A DNA stretch of 64,000 nucleotides from Neocallimastix lanati (nom. inval.) (Eukaryota; Neocallimastigomycota; Neocallimastigomycetes; Neocallimastigales; Neocallimastigaceae): assembly GCA_016946835.1 (NCBI GenBank), contig JACVTC010000085.1:188001-252000 (forward strand), written 5' to 3'. A model generated the notes under the pieces. The model saw only the letters and a list, made by a program, of their open reading frames with translations. It was not told the origin of the DNA and did not search any database. Positions within the stretch are counted from its first letter, which is position 1; every line of letters begins with the position of its first letter. A program made the translations under genes and the position numbers. Positions 9,660 through 21,413 of this stretch are shown here, in pieces.

Positions 9660-10540
9660 TGGAACAAATAAGAAAGAAGAAAGAAGAAAAGGTTTATGCT
9701 TTATTTAAGGGAAGACTGGGAATTTAATTGCCCTAATAAGAAGAAACTAAAGAATTTCAAGATAATCAATAGAATTCCAAATAATGAAGCCTCCTCTTCT
9801 ACTACTTCTCTCCCCTCTTCCTCAGTCAGGATAATATTGAGTTAAAGAATAAGAACGGAAAACCAATATTTTAGAATTCTATATTAAGATTAATTATTCT
9901 GAAGAAGTAAAAGTGAAAGTTCTTATTGACTCTCGTTCTGATATTAAATGTATTCACTTAGAATTTGTAGAAGTAAACAGTATAAAACTTATGAAGGCTG
10001 AAAATCCTTTCAAAGTTGCTGGTCTGGGATATGGTTTATCTACAGCCAAAAAGATAACTGAAAAGTGTATTTTCCGTTTCAAGAACCATCTTGTAATAGT
10101 CCAATTATATGCCATCTGTATTCCTGATGTCGATATCATTTTAGAACTCCCTTGAATCGAAAAACATAGTCCAATAAACTAGCATGACTCAAGAAAAATT
10201 GCTTTTAGCTCTGTGCTAGACACAGTAAATGTTGGAAAAAGGAATAGAAAGAAAAAGAAAAGACTAAACAAAGTTTCATATAAAGCCAATGAACCAATTA
10301 ATGAATCCAAAAATGATATGAATGAAAATTATAAATACAAACGTATGTACTCCTTTAATGATGAATCTGACTCTGATTGTACTGAAGAGATTACAGTTAG
10401 AGGGCGCTGTACTCGTGTAAAAATTTGTTTCGAATCATCTGAAAACAAGAGTGAAACCAACAATTTTATTATCAATTATGATAGTGATATTAACGACTCT
10501 TCTATGTTTGATAGTGATAGTAACTTCCGCATAAAAAAGC
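9660..10540 (+). pseudogene. Plus-strand gypsy gag/protease remnant wedged into the copia Gag
   Basis: The plus strand shows a broken zinc knuckle near 9690-9740 (GLCFI, then GKTGN, with stop and frameshift). A protease follows at 9913-10155: VLIDSRSDIKCIH, then a hydrophobic core, then VDIILELP. In the same frame after a TGA come IEKHSPIN and HDSRKIAF, where relatives have LPW and INW. Both Trp codons (TGG) have become stops (TGA, TAG). The acidic segment to about 10,540 belongs to the same remnant. The protease site is DSRS instead of DSGA. The orientation is opposite to the copia element on both sides. Confidence 0.6.
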
Positions 10541-11385
10541 ATCTTCCGTTTCTTCTTTTCTTAGATTTTAAAAATTTATTTTTGAATTTATCTTTATTAT
10601 TGATTTGAGCATTAAAGATATTTTTTTGGATTTTCTTCTCGTATTTTTCTTTCTTTAATGTTTGAGAAAACAATATCTGGAATTAATCTTTTTACGTAGC
10701 TACAACACCTTTCCTAGTCATTAATAAATTGAAAACATTGATCCAACTTAAGTTATTGGGCAAGACTCTATTTAAAATTCCAACTTTCTCGTTATCAGTC
10801 ATGTCGGTGTCAATAATTTCTAGGTCTTAAAATAGATTTTGAAGTGAGACCAGGAAAATGTGAATATCACTAATATTAAATTTTAATCAATTTATTTTAT
10901 TTATTAATATCATCTTTTGATATTCTTTTATTCACCTAGAATAAAAGAATCTTGAAGAAAATTCCAAATTTGAAAATCTGTTTTACTGTGGCTTTTCAAA
11001 AGTTCCTTAGTTTTCTCGCCTAAGCTATTAGCTATAATCCATTTAACTAATATATCATTTTTGATATCTTTTAGGGTTGTCCCAATATCGCAAACAAGTG
11101 AACTATTGAATTTATCTACAGTATATTTGTCAAGGTTTTCTCGTATATCCTTTTTTCTTAACTTCTTCACCTTTTGAGTACTTATATATTCGTCTAGATT
11201 ATTGATCATTAAAAGATATAAAATTGTTGTCTTCCAATTTTGAAAATTTTCAACTCCGTGACATGATGATTAAAGTTCTCAGAATAATTGAAAGAGATTC
11301 CTTTTGTGGAAAAGTTATTCTCGGTTACAGTAATGTCAATAAGTCGTTGGTTTCTAGAATTGTTTCTGATGTTGTTTCTATCCAT
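10541..11385 (-). pseudogene. Copia Gag N-terminal part, broken
   Basis: The minus strand from ATG at 11,385 reads an N-terminal segment (MDRNNIRNNSRNQRLIDITV). A one-base frameshift near 11,240 follows. The Gag core continues at 11,209-10,928: FQNWKTTILYLL just upstream, then MINNLDEYISTQK, ILVKWIIANSLG and FQIWNFLQDSF. Further pieces follow in shifted frames (IDTDMTDNEKVGILNRVLP, then IPDIVFSNI). The last part, ending NGRCF at about 10,541, is the beginning of a zinc knuckle and is interrupted by the plus-strand gypsy remnant. The IPDIVFSNI segment occurs again at 9,370-9,388. Two related copia copies therefore meet around the remnant. Confidence 0.7.
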
Positions 11386-11399
11386 TTTAATTAATTTTT

Positions 11400-11940
11400 T
11401 TAATATAAATATTAGTTTGTTAATACCTTATTGATTTTTATTTATGTTCTTGAAATATTTCAAATTTGTTGTTTTATATATTTTTGATTTTATTAATTTT
11501 TATATGTGACTATATAAGTTAAATAATAAATATTTATAAGTTGGTTTGGTTTTTATTTTAATTAATTTTTATTTATATAATTATAAATAGTAACAAATTG
11601 ATAAGTGTTATTTTTTATATTATTTTTATTAATTTTTTTTTTGGTAAAAATAGATTTTTATTAAAGTTTAATATATAAACACCAATAAAAGTATTAAAAA
11701 AATAATATTTTAATATTACTGCTATTATTCATTATTGATTTTTTAAAGAATGACTGTTTTATTTTTGTTTTGTATTTTATTATAGTAATATATTGAATTT
11801 ATTTATAGATATTACACATGATGGTAAAATAAATTACAATAATATTGTTTATCATTTAATATATATACTAATAAATATTTAATATAAATAATTACTTTTT
11901 AGATTATAATATTATAGAAGGTGTTTATTTATAAATTAAA
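11400..11940. other. AT-rich spacer between copia Gag and LINE remnant
   Basis: I see no coding frame or RNA gene. A copia 5' LTR and primer-binding site would be expected here, but I could not find a match to the 3' LTR candidate at 3692-4111 by eye. Confidence 0.4.
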
Positions 11941-12952
11941 AATAAGCACTTGATATTTTATCCAGCATACTTGAATTGACTAATTCATGATCAATATCTG
12001 ATGAATATCTACCTCTTGTCCATGAAATAGGTGAACCATTAATCGGAAGAATAAACCAGTTATCAAGGTTACTATTGGATAATTTATCTTGTAAATCAGA
12101 GGTACTCATGTTAAAGTCTCCAAGAAGAATAGATGGATGATTAGTGTGATTCTGAAGCCATATGAAAACTTTTGAGAATGCCTATCGGACTTTGTAATGA
12201 GTATTTCTTAGTGGGAATATAGACATTACCAAAAGAACACTTAGAGTGATTCCATAGACTATATGTTGTTAAAGTATAGGAATTATCTTCAAGGAATGCT
12301 TGATATGAGACATAATGCCCAAGATATAAACCTCTACAACCTGGCATATTTGGATCGATTCTTTTCTAGAAACATTTATAGTTGGAAAGTGTTACTTTAC
12401 ATGGATTTCTAGCATCATTGGTACCATTACCTGTTTCCTGAAAATATAGGAATAATGGTTTAAAAATTTTGTTGAAGTACTCAATACTATCCATTTTCAC
12501 AAAATCCCATCCGTTGGTATTCCAATAAGACAAAAAGAAAACTTTTCTATGTTAGAATGTGAAAATGGATTTTGAGAATTAAGAATAGGAATATTGAGAG
12601 CAATACGTTCATGATTGCCATTTATAACATTTTCTAAATTACTTGAACTGAGGTTTACTGAGTTAGTATCATTGGATGTGTAATTAGATATTAAATTTTG
12701 TTTTAAATGCCGACAAAGAAACCTTATGATTCCATTTGGAACATCTACGATATGAAATTTTAACTGCTGATATTGCTTTTGCAAATACTTCTTCAAATTT
12801 TTTTGGTTGAAATTTGGAGTGTATACTTTTATCCTGAAAAAGCTATCATTGAATTTAGTAATTCTTTTTTACAGACAAAATATTATCTTTGAATTTTTTT
12901 TTAAATTTTGAATGAATAAATTCCTTCCTTTTAGCATTGGTCCATGAGTGTA
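11941..12952 (-). pseudogene. LINE remnant 1: N-terminal domain and partial AP endonuclease
   Basis: On the minus strand this begins directly after the poly(A) tail of the next LINE (12,953-12,967) and has no 5' end of its own. Readable pieces are WTNAKRKEF and VKKITKFNDSFFRIKVY (the conserved LINE N-terminal domain), then a long hydrophilic frame (12,497-12,796). Endonuclease fragments follow: GCRGLYLGHYVS, then CSFGNVYIPTKKYS, then SPISWTRGRYSSDIDHELVN near 11,980. It stops inside the endonuclease, so RT is missing. Several stops and frameshifts are present. Confidence 0.7.
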
Positions 12953-13076
12953 TTTTTTTTTTTTTTTAGACTTAGAGAATAACTTTATTTAATTTATAAT
13001 AATAATAAAATTACATGATTTAAATGAAAAAAATAACAAATAAATAACATGAAATAAAATATTATATATTATAAAA

Positions 13077-16000
13077 TTATAAAAGTGAGTTAGAAGCAAT
13101 AGCCTCTAACTTTTCAAATTCATCGATGATAACTCTACATCCATTATTGCGAGCAATAATTACAGTATTAATGTTACCAAATGAATCTGTATTAGATCTT
13201 TCACCGAGAGGTGAAAATCCATACCTTATCATTTCGACGTTGACGCTCTCGGTAAGGGTAGATTCAATAGATTCAATGGAATACCATTTCATCATTAATC
13301 TAAAAGATCGATAAATTAATGGTAGTACGTTTGTTAGAAACTCCGCAATCCCAACAAAATACGGAACAGTCGACGAAGTTGAACTATGTTTAAAAATATT
13401 TTCAACTGATTGTCGTTGTTCTCCATCATTAAGTTTAATTTTTCATATATTAAGCGCCCGCCAAGAAGAGCATTCAATATAAAAGTAATAAATATTATTA
13501 TCATAATCCTTTTCTGAATCTAAAGAAACATCCAAGGATTTTTGTTCAATTATCATTGCAAACTTCAAACAAGAGATCATCTACTAACATTACCAATAAT
13601 ACTATTACTAATATTACTAAAACTATTATTACTATTATTATTATTACTATTACTATTATTACTGTTGCCGTAATCATTATTACTATTAACAATATCATTT
13701 GTTAGGTTGCCACGGTAAAAAGCATTATATAAAAATAAAATTTTATCATTAACTTTACGACGAATATTATTGAAAAATGGACAATCAATTAACCAATGAC
13801 TTATCCATTGTTTATTACTTTTACAACAGGGACAATAATTAGGACACATTTGATCTACAATTTTTGCAGCTTTAGCAATTCTAGCATCTAATCTATATCC
13901 GCTTTGTGCTTTCAATAGCCAATAGAAATCATATGAAAGATCAGGATATTAATAACAAAGTTTTATAAATTTTGATGTTTCTTCGAATCTGTTTTTGTCA
14001 TAAAATTCAGCTTTAATAGAATTGATTTTCATATTTCTTTTCCAATAAAAATCCTTGATTTTATTATCGTTATTACCTCTTTTCTCTAATTTACGTTTTA
14101 AGAGTTCTACTTTCTTTTGTCCATGTATATTTTCTAGATTTTGGAATATTATTAACTAAATAGGAAATAATACAATTTGAATCTTTCCATTTATCAAAAC
14201 ATTTGACTTGAGACAAAGCACACTTAGCTGACAATGGAGGATTATTTAAATCTTTTGAAATAGAATATACATTAATAAATGATTTGGCTTTTTGTATACC
14301 TGCAATCCATCTTAATCCTTTATTAATTAATTTCTGAGTATTATTTGTTCTCGTTTTATTTGAACCAAGTAAAGGTGCAAAGTAAGAGACTTTACCTAGT
14401 ACATAGTACATAGGAGTTAATTATAATCTTCTTAAATAGAATAGGAATTTTTGAATTTGAAAGAAATTTACTAACAGAAAAGAGAACTTTAGTAACTTTA
14501 GAGTTAAGTAATCTAATAATAGGGTTCAACGATAAGCTTTTATCAAATGGTATACCTAAATAGGTATAACATTTAGTTATTGGGATTGGTTGACCAGCAA
14601 GATAAAAAGTAGGATCTCTTTTATTTTGAAAAAGAGGTGTGTCTGGTCGAATCACCATCGTTGCACACTTATTAATTCCAAAATTCATCATATTAAATTT
14701 AGCCCATTCATTTACCTTCTTAAGCATTTTTTTTAACTTAGTTCTTGATGGTGCGCATAGAACAATATCATCTGCAAAGAGTCCACCACAACATCTAGAT
14801 TCGCCTAAAGGAATTCCAAGTTCTGAAACATCATTAAAAATGTCATTAATAAAAAGATTGAAAAGAATTGGTGATAGTGGACAACCTTGTCTAACTCCTT
14901 TCATAATATTAAAAGATTCCGAATATTGATCATCAATTTTAACACTGGCTTTGGAAGTCAAATATAGATTTTTTATAAATTGATAACATTTACTTCTAAT
15001 ACCTAAAGCATCTAATTTATATAAAATATTACTTATTGGAACAGAATCATATGCCTTTTTTAAATCTAGAAAAGCAAGGTAAGTTTCTTTATTATCATTT
15101 TTACGCCTTTGACAAATTTCTCGAATTGAAATAAATAAACTAACACATTCTTCTTTTGTACGAAATCCAAATTGCTCTGGCCTAATAAAATTATTTTTAA
15201 GTCCATATTCTGAAATTCTTTTGGAGACTATTTTCGAAATGAGTTTTATACCATTGTTAATCTGAGAGATACCTCAATAATTGTCACAATCAGATAGATC
15301 ATCTCCTTTTTTGGGAATAGATATAATACTTGCTTCATTCCATATGCTGGGAAATTCACCATTCCAAATTCTTGAGTATATCTTCTGTAAACAATTTAAA
15401 CCAGAAGAAGAATTATTAACTGAATTTTCGTCATCCGGAGGAATTAAAGTTTTATTTTATAATTTGGAGTAGCTAAAATTGCTTCTTTAATTTCTTCTAT
15501 ACTGATGTCTTGATTTATATCCCATTCATTGTGTCTTGTATACCTAATTGTACCATTGGAAAATTTATTAGACCATTCGATTAATGCACTATTGATATCA
15601 GAATGGCATGAAGTAAGTTTTTTATAGTGATTGTGCCATACTTCTAACTGTTCTTTAGTAGAAGTAGCTAGTTTACCATTTTTGTCCTTTACTGGAGAAT
15701 TTGACATATTTTTAAATTTATCTACTTTTGCTGTTGTTTTAAGCCATTTCCAAGCTTTCTTTGGGTTATGAGATTTCATATATTCACATCCTGTATTGAT
15801 CCAATGTTGGTATTCAGTTTTCCTATAAATATTACATATATGATGAATAATTTTGCACATTCTATTATATTTTTCAATTAATTCTTCAAATTCATCTAAA
15901 TTATGATAAGAACCTCTTCTTTTAATGGTTCTATATAATTTCATTTTGAGTTTTTGCAAATTAAATATATTCTGTGACATATGAAAAAAAGATTTTCTAA

Positions 16001-16103
16001 CATCTGAAATTGATGTGATATTAAGTTCCTTAGCAATATTGAATGAAGTTGAAATAAATTTCTTAGAAATATCATCAATACTAATATTAAGATCTGGAAT
16101 CAC
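13077..16103 (-). pseudogene. LINE 2 reverse transcriptase and C-terminal domain, fragmented
   Basis: The RT region is spread over frames 15,444-16,103, about 14,962-15,430, and 14,392-14,961. The C-terminal part occupies 14,091-14,411, 13,577-13,915 and 13,077-13,295. RT motifs seen are NFIRPEQFGFR, YLAFLDLKKAYDSVPI, GVRQGCPLSPILFN and GGLFADDIVL, so the catalytic Asp residues survive. A zinc-like motif CPNYCPCC...HWLIDC and the final ESVNVEMIRYG motif match LINEs 3 and 4. At least five frame breaks or stops separate the pieces. Confidence 0.8.
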
Positions 16104-16243
16104 TTCCTCTAATACACTAAAATAGTTGTTGTCAAAAATCGATTCTTTTTCATTTATACATTTTAATCTATCCCATTTAACTGTCTTTTTAGGCAGAGAG
16201 AAAAAATTATCTGAATTAACTGATGAAAAACATTTACCTTTTA

Positions 16244-17410
16244 TTAATAAAGGTTTATACCATATGAAAGTAAATCTAACATATGATCATTGACAATCGC
16301 ATGATCTATATCAGATTCTCTATTACCTCTACTCCATGAAATTGAGGAGCCCCATAAGGGAAGAATTTTCCAATTACTAAATTTAGAGAGCAAATTACCT
16401 AATTTCTCAGTAGGTAAATTAAAATCATCAACCAACATTGAAGGATGAGAAGAGTGACTATTTAACCACTACAAAATTTCAATTCTAGCAGCTCTAGCAT
16501 GAAGGCTATGGCCACTATGAGGTACGTACACATTACCAATAGAACATTTAGTGAAATTCCAAAAATTATAAGTATACAAAGAAATAATATACTCATAAGC
16601 GTAGTTTTCAAGAGAGGCTTGACAAGAATTATAAAAACCTATATAAAGTCCTCTTTTACCGGGAATTTCATTATTAGCTTTTTTAAAGAAATGTTTATAG
16701 TTTTTTAATGAAACTCGATAAGGATATTTACTGCTAGAACCCGAACCATTTCCTGTTTCTTGAAAGCATAAGAAAAGTGGTTTGTACATTGAAATAAAGA
16801 ATTCAAAACTGTCTTTTTTATCAAAGTTCCATCCATTAGTATTCCAACTGACACAAAGAGAAAATTCTTTAACTGTATTATTATTAATATGAGTGTTATT
16901 AATATTATTGGAATTATTATAATTGATTGAACTGGAATTTGAATTTGAATCTGAACTTGAAACTGAATTTAAACATAAATTTGAAATTGAACTTGAACTT
17001 GTACTTGATCTTGAACTTGTACTTGAACTTGAGCTTGTACTTGAACTTGTACTTGAACTTGAACATGAATCTGTATTTGAACTTGAATTTGAATTTTGAC
17101 TTGAAAATGCATTTGAATTTGAAGTAGTGAATAAGTTGATATTATATGATGAATTCACTTTTTCTGATAAGGCAAAATGTTTCCTTTTGAGTGAAGAAAA
17201 ACTGTATTTATTATTCCTTTTGCTACAATTAATAACATTAATTGAAGCACGTTTGAAACTATTAACAATACAATTGGTAATAGATGTTATTTCTTCTTCA
17301 TTACCTACTATTTTAATTTTAATGAATGCATCATTAAAATTAGCAATACGTTTAATTGATAAAACCTTATCATTTAATTCATTCAGAGTTTTCTTTAAAT
17401 GTCTTCTCAT
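16244..17410 (-). pseudogene. LINE 2 N-terminal domain, Ser-rich linker and AP endonuclease
   Basis: Two frames (16,469-17,410 and 16,244-16,438) separated by a TAG make up this part. The N-terminal domain reads LNDKVLSIKRIANFNDAFIK. A strikingly Ser-rich linker of about 65 residues follows, coded by a hexamer-like repeat at 16,930-17,110. The APE endonuclease shows SWNTNGWN, FQETGNG and GLYIGFYNSCQ, then VDDFN (family GDFN) and SDIDHAIVN. A one-base frameshift at about 16,255 separates it from the following SSVNSDNFFSLPKK segment. The endonuclease would nick target DNA for target-primed reverse transcription, but this copy cannot make a continuous protein. Confidence 0.8.
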
Positions 17411-17519
17411 TTTGATTTCTGGCCAAGATAAAGAGTAGTTTCGTATTCTCCATTGGTATACCGTGGCACCTTGAACCTCTTAGAATGAAATTCTTATTTC
17501 TTATAAATTGGATTTCCAT

Positions 17520-18180
17520 AATAGTAATAAAAAACTAAAAATTAATAAACTAAAAAAAATAAAAAATAAAAGTCAGTTTTTATTATAAAGTCTTGAGTAT
17601 AATTAGAATTGTAATAATTTTATATCTTTTTGGAGTAAATAATTTCGATAATTAGTAGTTTGTTGAACGATTGAAAAATAATTTGATTTAGCATTTTTTT
17701 CAGTATATTATTTAATTTGAATATCATAAAGTATTTAATGACTAAGATTGAATTGATGAAATATAATGGTACAAAATTAGTAAAGAGTTAAATAAATTAC
17801 TACAAGATTTAGAGTGAATCAATCTCTTACAACGGGATACATGAAATATATAGTTGAAATACAATTGAGTTCAATAGATTCTTACATGAGAATAGTAATA
17901 CTACATGATAATAGAAATACAATGAAAATGTATTACTTATTCTTGGGTGTAACTTATTTAACAATGTTCCAAAAATGCACCATTATATTCCGCAGTGAAT
18001 GATCACCAGAAAAAATTTTACCAATAGCATTACCACTGCGCATAATGTTATTAATTAACACAAAATATAACTTTACTAATATTTTGCACCAGTACTGTGG
18101 ATCTACTTTATAAGAGTAAAGTTAATTCCCCTTGCAGGCGATTTAAATACATAAATCGAGTACACCCCTGCTCGGGGTTT
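17520..18180. other. Spacer between LINE 2 and the next LINE array
   Basis: No gene is recognised. At 18,139-18,158 is a 7-bp hairpin (CGATTTA/TAAATCG), and at 18,164-18,178 a 5-bp GC hairpin (ACCCC/GGGGT). They stand out in this composition, but I cannot assign a role. Confidence 0.4.
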
Positions 18181-18517
18181 AAATTAAAAATAAAAAATTT
18201 AAAAAATAAAAAATAAAAAATAAAAAAGCTCGAAAATACTATGTATTTCGGCAAGTTGTACTATGCGGGAATTTTTCCCTTCCTAACAAATAAAAAAGAA
18301 ATAAAACCTAGAAGTAACATCTTTAAAATAGATAGTGTGGTGTCCACTAAACTCTTCCCGGATTCATCATTTATTGAACTACTAGGACAAGATTCGTCCT
18401 TCGTAGAAATAGATGACGATCCTGTATTATCATTATGCCTTATCAGTACGACGTCGACGCTCTTGGATAAGTTTGGTATTTTGCAATACCTATCAAATAA
18501 TAGCTCAAACGAACTAC
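18181..18517 (-). pseudogene. LINE fragment 5: 3'-terminal coding scrap almost identical to LINE 4
   Basis: The minus strand from 18,517 reads SSFELLFDRYCKIPNLSKSV and continues to the same C-terminus and TAG as LINE 4, then into a short AT-rich 3' UTR. Compared with 22,430-22,706 only a handful of base differences are visible, so it split off recently. It starts directly after the poly(A) tail of LINE 3 and lacks the last part of the LINE 3' UTR and its own tail. Confidence 0.8.
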
Positions 18518-18637
18518 TTTTTTTTTTTTTTTTTTTTTTTTTAGACTAGGAATAAACTTTATTTAATAATATTTTATTTTAAAAAATACATGAAGTTTAA
18601 ATACATGAAATTTTTTTTTTATATTAATATTAAAAAA

Positions 18638-19687
18638 CTACGTTATGAGATTCGAGGACGAAATGGCCTCTAACTCTTCCCATTCATCGAAGATAACTCC
18701 ATGTGGATGAAAATTATCATTCGAATCTGTATCAGAATTTCTTCTTTGCCTTATCGTTACGACGTCGACGCTCTTGACAACGGTAGGTCTAACACTATAC
18801 AAATCGATCATGGTGTAAAAATTACCAATCACAATAGGCATAACGTTAGTAAGGAATTCCGCAAGCCCCACAAAATATGAAATCGGGAAAGAAGACTCGT
18901 TCGAAGGTGATTGAAAAATATTATTAATAAATCGCCTTCTTTTCCCCGAGCCGATCTTTAAGATTTCAAATACTGCATTTCCGCCAAGAAGGAGACACAG
19001 CACGTAAAAATTGATATTATCATCAAAATCTTCCTCTTTATCATCAGGAATGTTCAATGATTTCTCATGAACAATTAGAGAAAAATTAATAAAAATTTCA
19101 TCAACAAAGGGAATGAAATGTTGCCTAAATTCTTCAAATTTAGGACATAAAAGTATCCAGTGTGTAAAACTAGGTATGCTGTTACTCTCACCACAACAAG
19201 GGCAGTATGTTGGGCAATTTTCTGATACTAGATTACTTTTAACATACGTTTTTACATCAAATTTGAATCCACATTTAATTCGTCCAATCCAAAAAAATCC
19301 AAGAGAAAATTGTGAAAATTTAAGTGATAGACGTTGAATAAATTTTTTAAAACCAAATTTAAATTTCTTGTATTTTGTAGATCTGATCGCAGGAGTGCTT
19401 GAATAATGAATATTTTCCCAGTAAAACTTCCTTATTTCTCCAGGAAGTTTATTATTGTGCTTGTGTACTGCTAAACTCCGTGCTTTTTTCGTCCATGAAT
19501 AGTGAGAAAGTGTAGGTATATTTTTGACTAAATGAGAAATAATACAAGAAGAATCTTTCCACTTTTTAAAACATCGAATCATCGCCTTAGCACAAAAACT
19601 AGCTATAGGAGGTATAGAAAGTTCCTTAGACATATTGTAAATTGAAGTATTGGAGGTTTTATTTTTAAACCCGAAACTCCAATACAA
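18638..19687 (-). pseudogene. LINE 3 C-terminal domain with zinc-like motif
   Basis: This 349-residue frame follows the RT. It includes NMSKELSIPPIASFCAKAMI, a helical segment, and the motif CPTYCPCCGESN...HWILLC, which resembles the zf-RVT region found after RT in many LINEs. The C-terminus has KSVDVVTIRQRRNSD, matching the SVDV-x2-IR motif of LINEs 2 and 4. The stop at 18,638 is followed by about 95 bases of 3' UTR. Confidence 0.8.
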
Positions 19688-19817
19688 ACCTCGATTAAAA
19701 GCAGTTTGAGCTTTTTCAGTATTCTTTTTATTGGAACCAAGTAAGGGAGCATAATAAAGAACTGAACTAAGGACAAAAGAAACTAGTATACGAGTTTTAA
19801 AGTAGAAAGGAACATTC

Positions 19818-21413
19818 CTATTGGTTACTATTCATCTTAGCAATAATAGGTTTTAAATCCAACGATTCATTAAAAGGTATACCAAGATATGTATATTGAT
19901 TAGTGCTTGGTATATAGTTCATACCAAGTCTAAATGTAGGATTTTCATAATGTCTTGAAGGTATAAAATTCTTTGGTTTAACAACAAGTGTAGCGCATTT
20001 ATTGATTCCAAAGGTCATTTCATTTTTAATACCCCAATCATGAGCAATATTCAAAAGGTTTTTAAGTGAAGATTTTGTAGGAGCTAATAATACAATATCA
20101 TCAGCAAATAATCCACCACAACACTTTTTCTTTTCAGTAATCACACCATAACTTTTACATTTATCAAAAATATCATTGATAAATATATTGAATAAAATAG
20201 GTGAGAGAGGACACCCTTGGCGAACACCACGGTGTATTGGAAATTCTTTTGAAAGTTTACCGTTAAAGTTTGCACGAGCTTTCGAGGTAAGGTATAGATT
20301 AGTAATGAATTGAAGGCATTTACCACGAATACCAAGATTATTTAGTTTAGTAAGTATATTGTAAATTGGAACTGAATCATAAGCTTTTTTAAGGTCAAGA
20401 AAGGCAAGAAAGGTAAATTTATCCTTAAATTTTCTTCTTTGACAAATTTCACGAATGGATACAAATAAACTAATACATTCTTCTTTATTTCTAAAACCAA
20501 ACTGTTCAGGTCTAATTATTCCATTAGAAAAAGCATAGTCCGATATTCTTTTAGTAACAATTTTTGATAAAATTTTTAAACCTACATTGATGAGTGAAAT
20601 ACCACGATAATTATTACAATCTGAAAGATCCCCTTTTTTAGGAATAGAAACAATAGAAGCAGAGTTCCATTCATTAGGAAAGTCACCATCCCAAATTTTA
20701 TTAAAAAGTAATAACAGACACTTTGCACAATCGGAATAAGTAACCTCTTGATTAGAGTCATCCTGAGAAGAATTTCTACTCTCAGAATTAAAAAATGCTT
20801 TAAAAAATTCTGTAGGTATACCATCAGGACCAGGTGCTTTGTTATTTTTCATTGAAAGAACAGTTGAATGAATTTCTGACATGGAAATAGGTTGATTAAT
20901 ATCCCGTGATTCCTGAGGAGTAGAAGAATTATTAAGTATTCTTTTCCAATAATTTTCATTAAGACTGTGACCAGTTATATCAGAAGCAAGTTCTTCATAG
21001 TGTTCTGCAAAACGATTGAGTTGATCTTCTTGGGATACTAGAACATTACCTTCTTTATCTTTAATGTATACAGGTGATTGGGAAGGAGAGTAAGAAGGTT
21101 TAGAAATTTTCTTAAGTCCAAACCAACCACGCTGGGCATCATTTTTTAAGAAACATTCGCCGATGGAATGAATCAAATTTTTAAATCTAATATTCCTAAT
21201 ATTTCTTTTAATACTAATGATATAATCAGAAAGAACTCTATATTCTTTTGAGAGATCACAAAATTCTTGAAGATTAGACAAATCATTACTAAGTTTAAAA
21301 ATTTTTAATCCTTTTATAAAATAAATGTTTTTCATGTGATAATTTCTTAATATAAGCAGGAAAATGGAACGCTGAACCCTGTAAATTTGTAGGAACTCTT
21401 GCTTGAATGTCAT
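19818..21413 (-). pseudogene. LINE 3 reverse transcriptase
   Basis: This 531-residue frame contains the linker, then KAPGPDGIPTEF, NYRGISLINVGLKILSKIV, RPEQFGFRNKEECISLF, FLAFLDLKKAYDSVPI, HRGVRQGCPLSPILFN and GGLFADDIVLLAP. It is typical non-LTR RT with all catalytic Asp residues. The ATG at 21,413 is an internal Met produced by the frame break, not an original start. The frame ends near 19,818 by an indel in the thumb region. Confidence 0.87.

Larger units (their letters stand above)
12953..17519 (-). mobile_element. LINE 2: near full-length APE-type non-LTR retrotransposon, inactivated
   Basis: The minus-strand element runs from about 17,519 to a 3' end at 12,968 followed by a tail of 15 A. 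The 3' UTR carries AATAAA and ends GTCT before the tail, as in LINEs 3 and 4. The probable start is ATG at 17,519 (MEIQFIRNKN), giving an N-terminal motif RGSRCHGIPM alignable with RGFYCFGNHM of LINE 4. The reading frame is broken by several one-base indels and stops. Examples are TAG near 16,469 where Gln is expected before WLNSH, and TGA near 15,272 where NYRGIS is expected. Domain order is N-terminal domain, endonuclease, RT, zinc-like C-terminal domain. Its 3' tail abuts the truncated LINE remnant 1. Confidence 0.85.

Noticed and set aside
11428-11940. Copia 5' LTR
   Set aside because: A TGTTAA-like end exists at 11,428, but no alignable match to 3692-4111 and no primer-binding site could be seen.
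17814-18002. 62-codon plus-strand frame
   Set aside because: No family pattern, no splice or context support; within the chance range.
18241-18549. Plus-strand frame, also found at 22,360-22,875
   Set aside because: Antisense of the LINE C-terminus; the duplication reflects the LINE, not a gene family.
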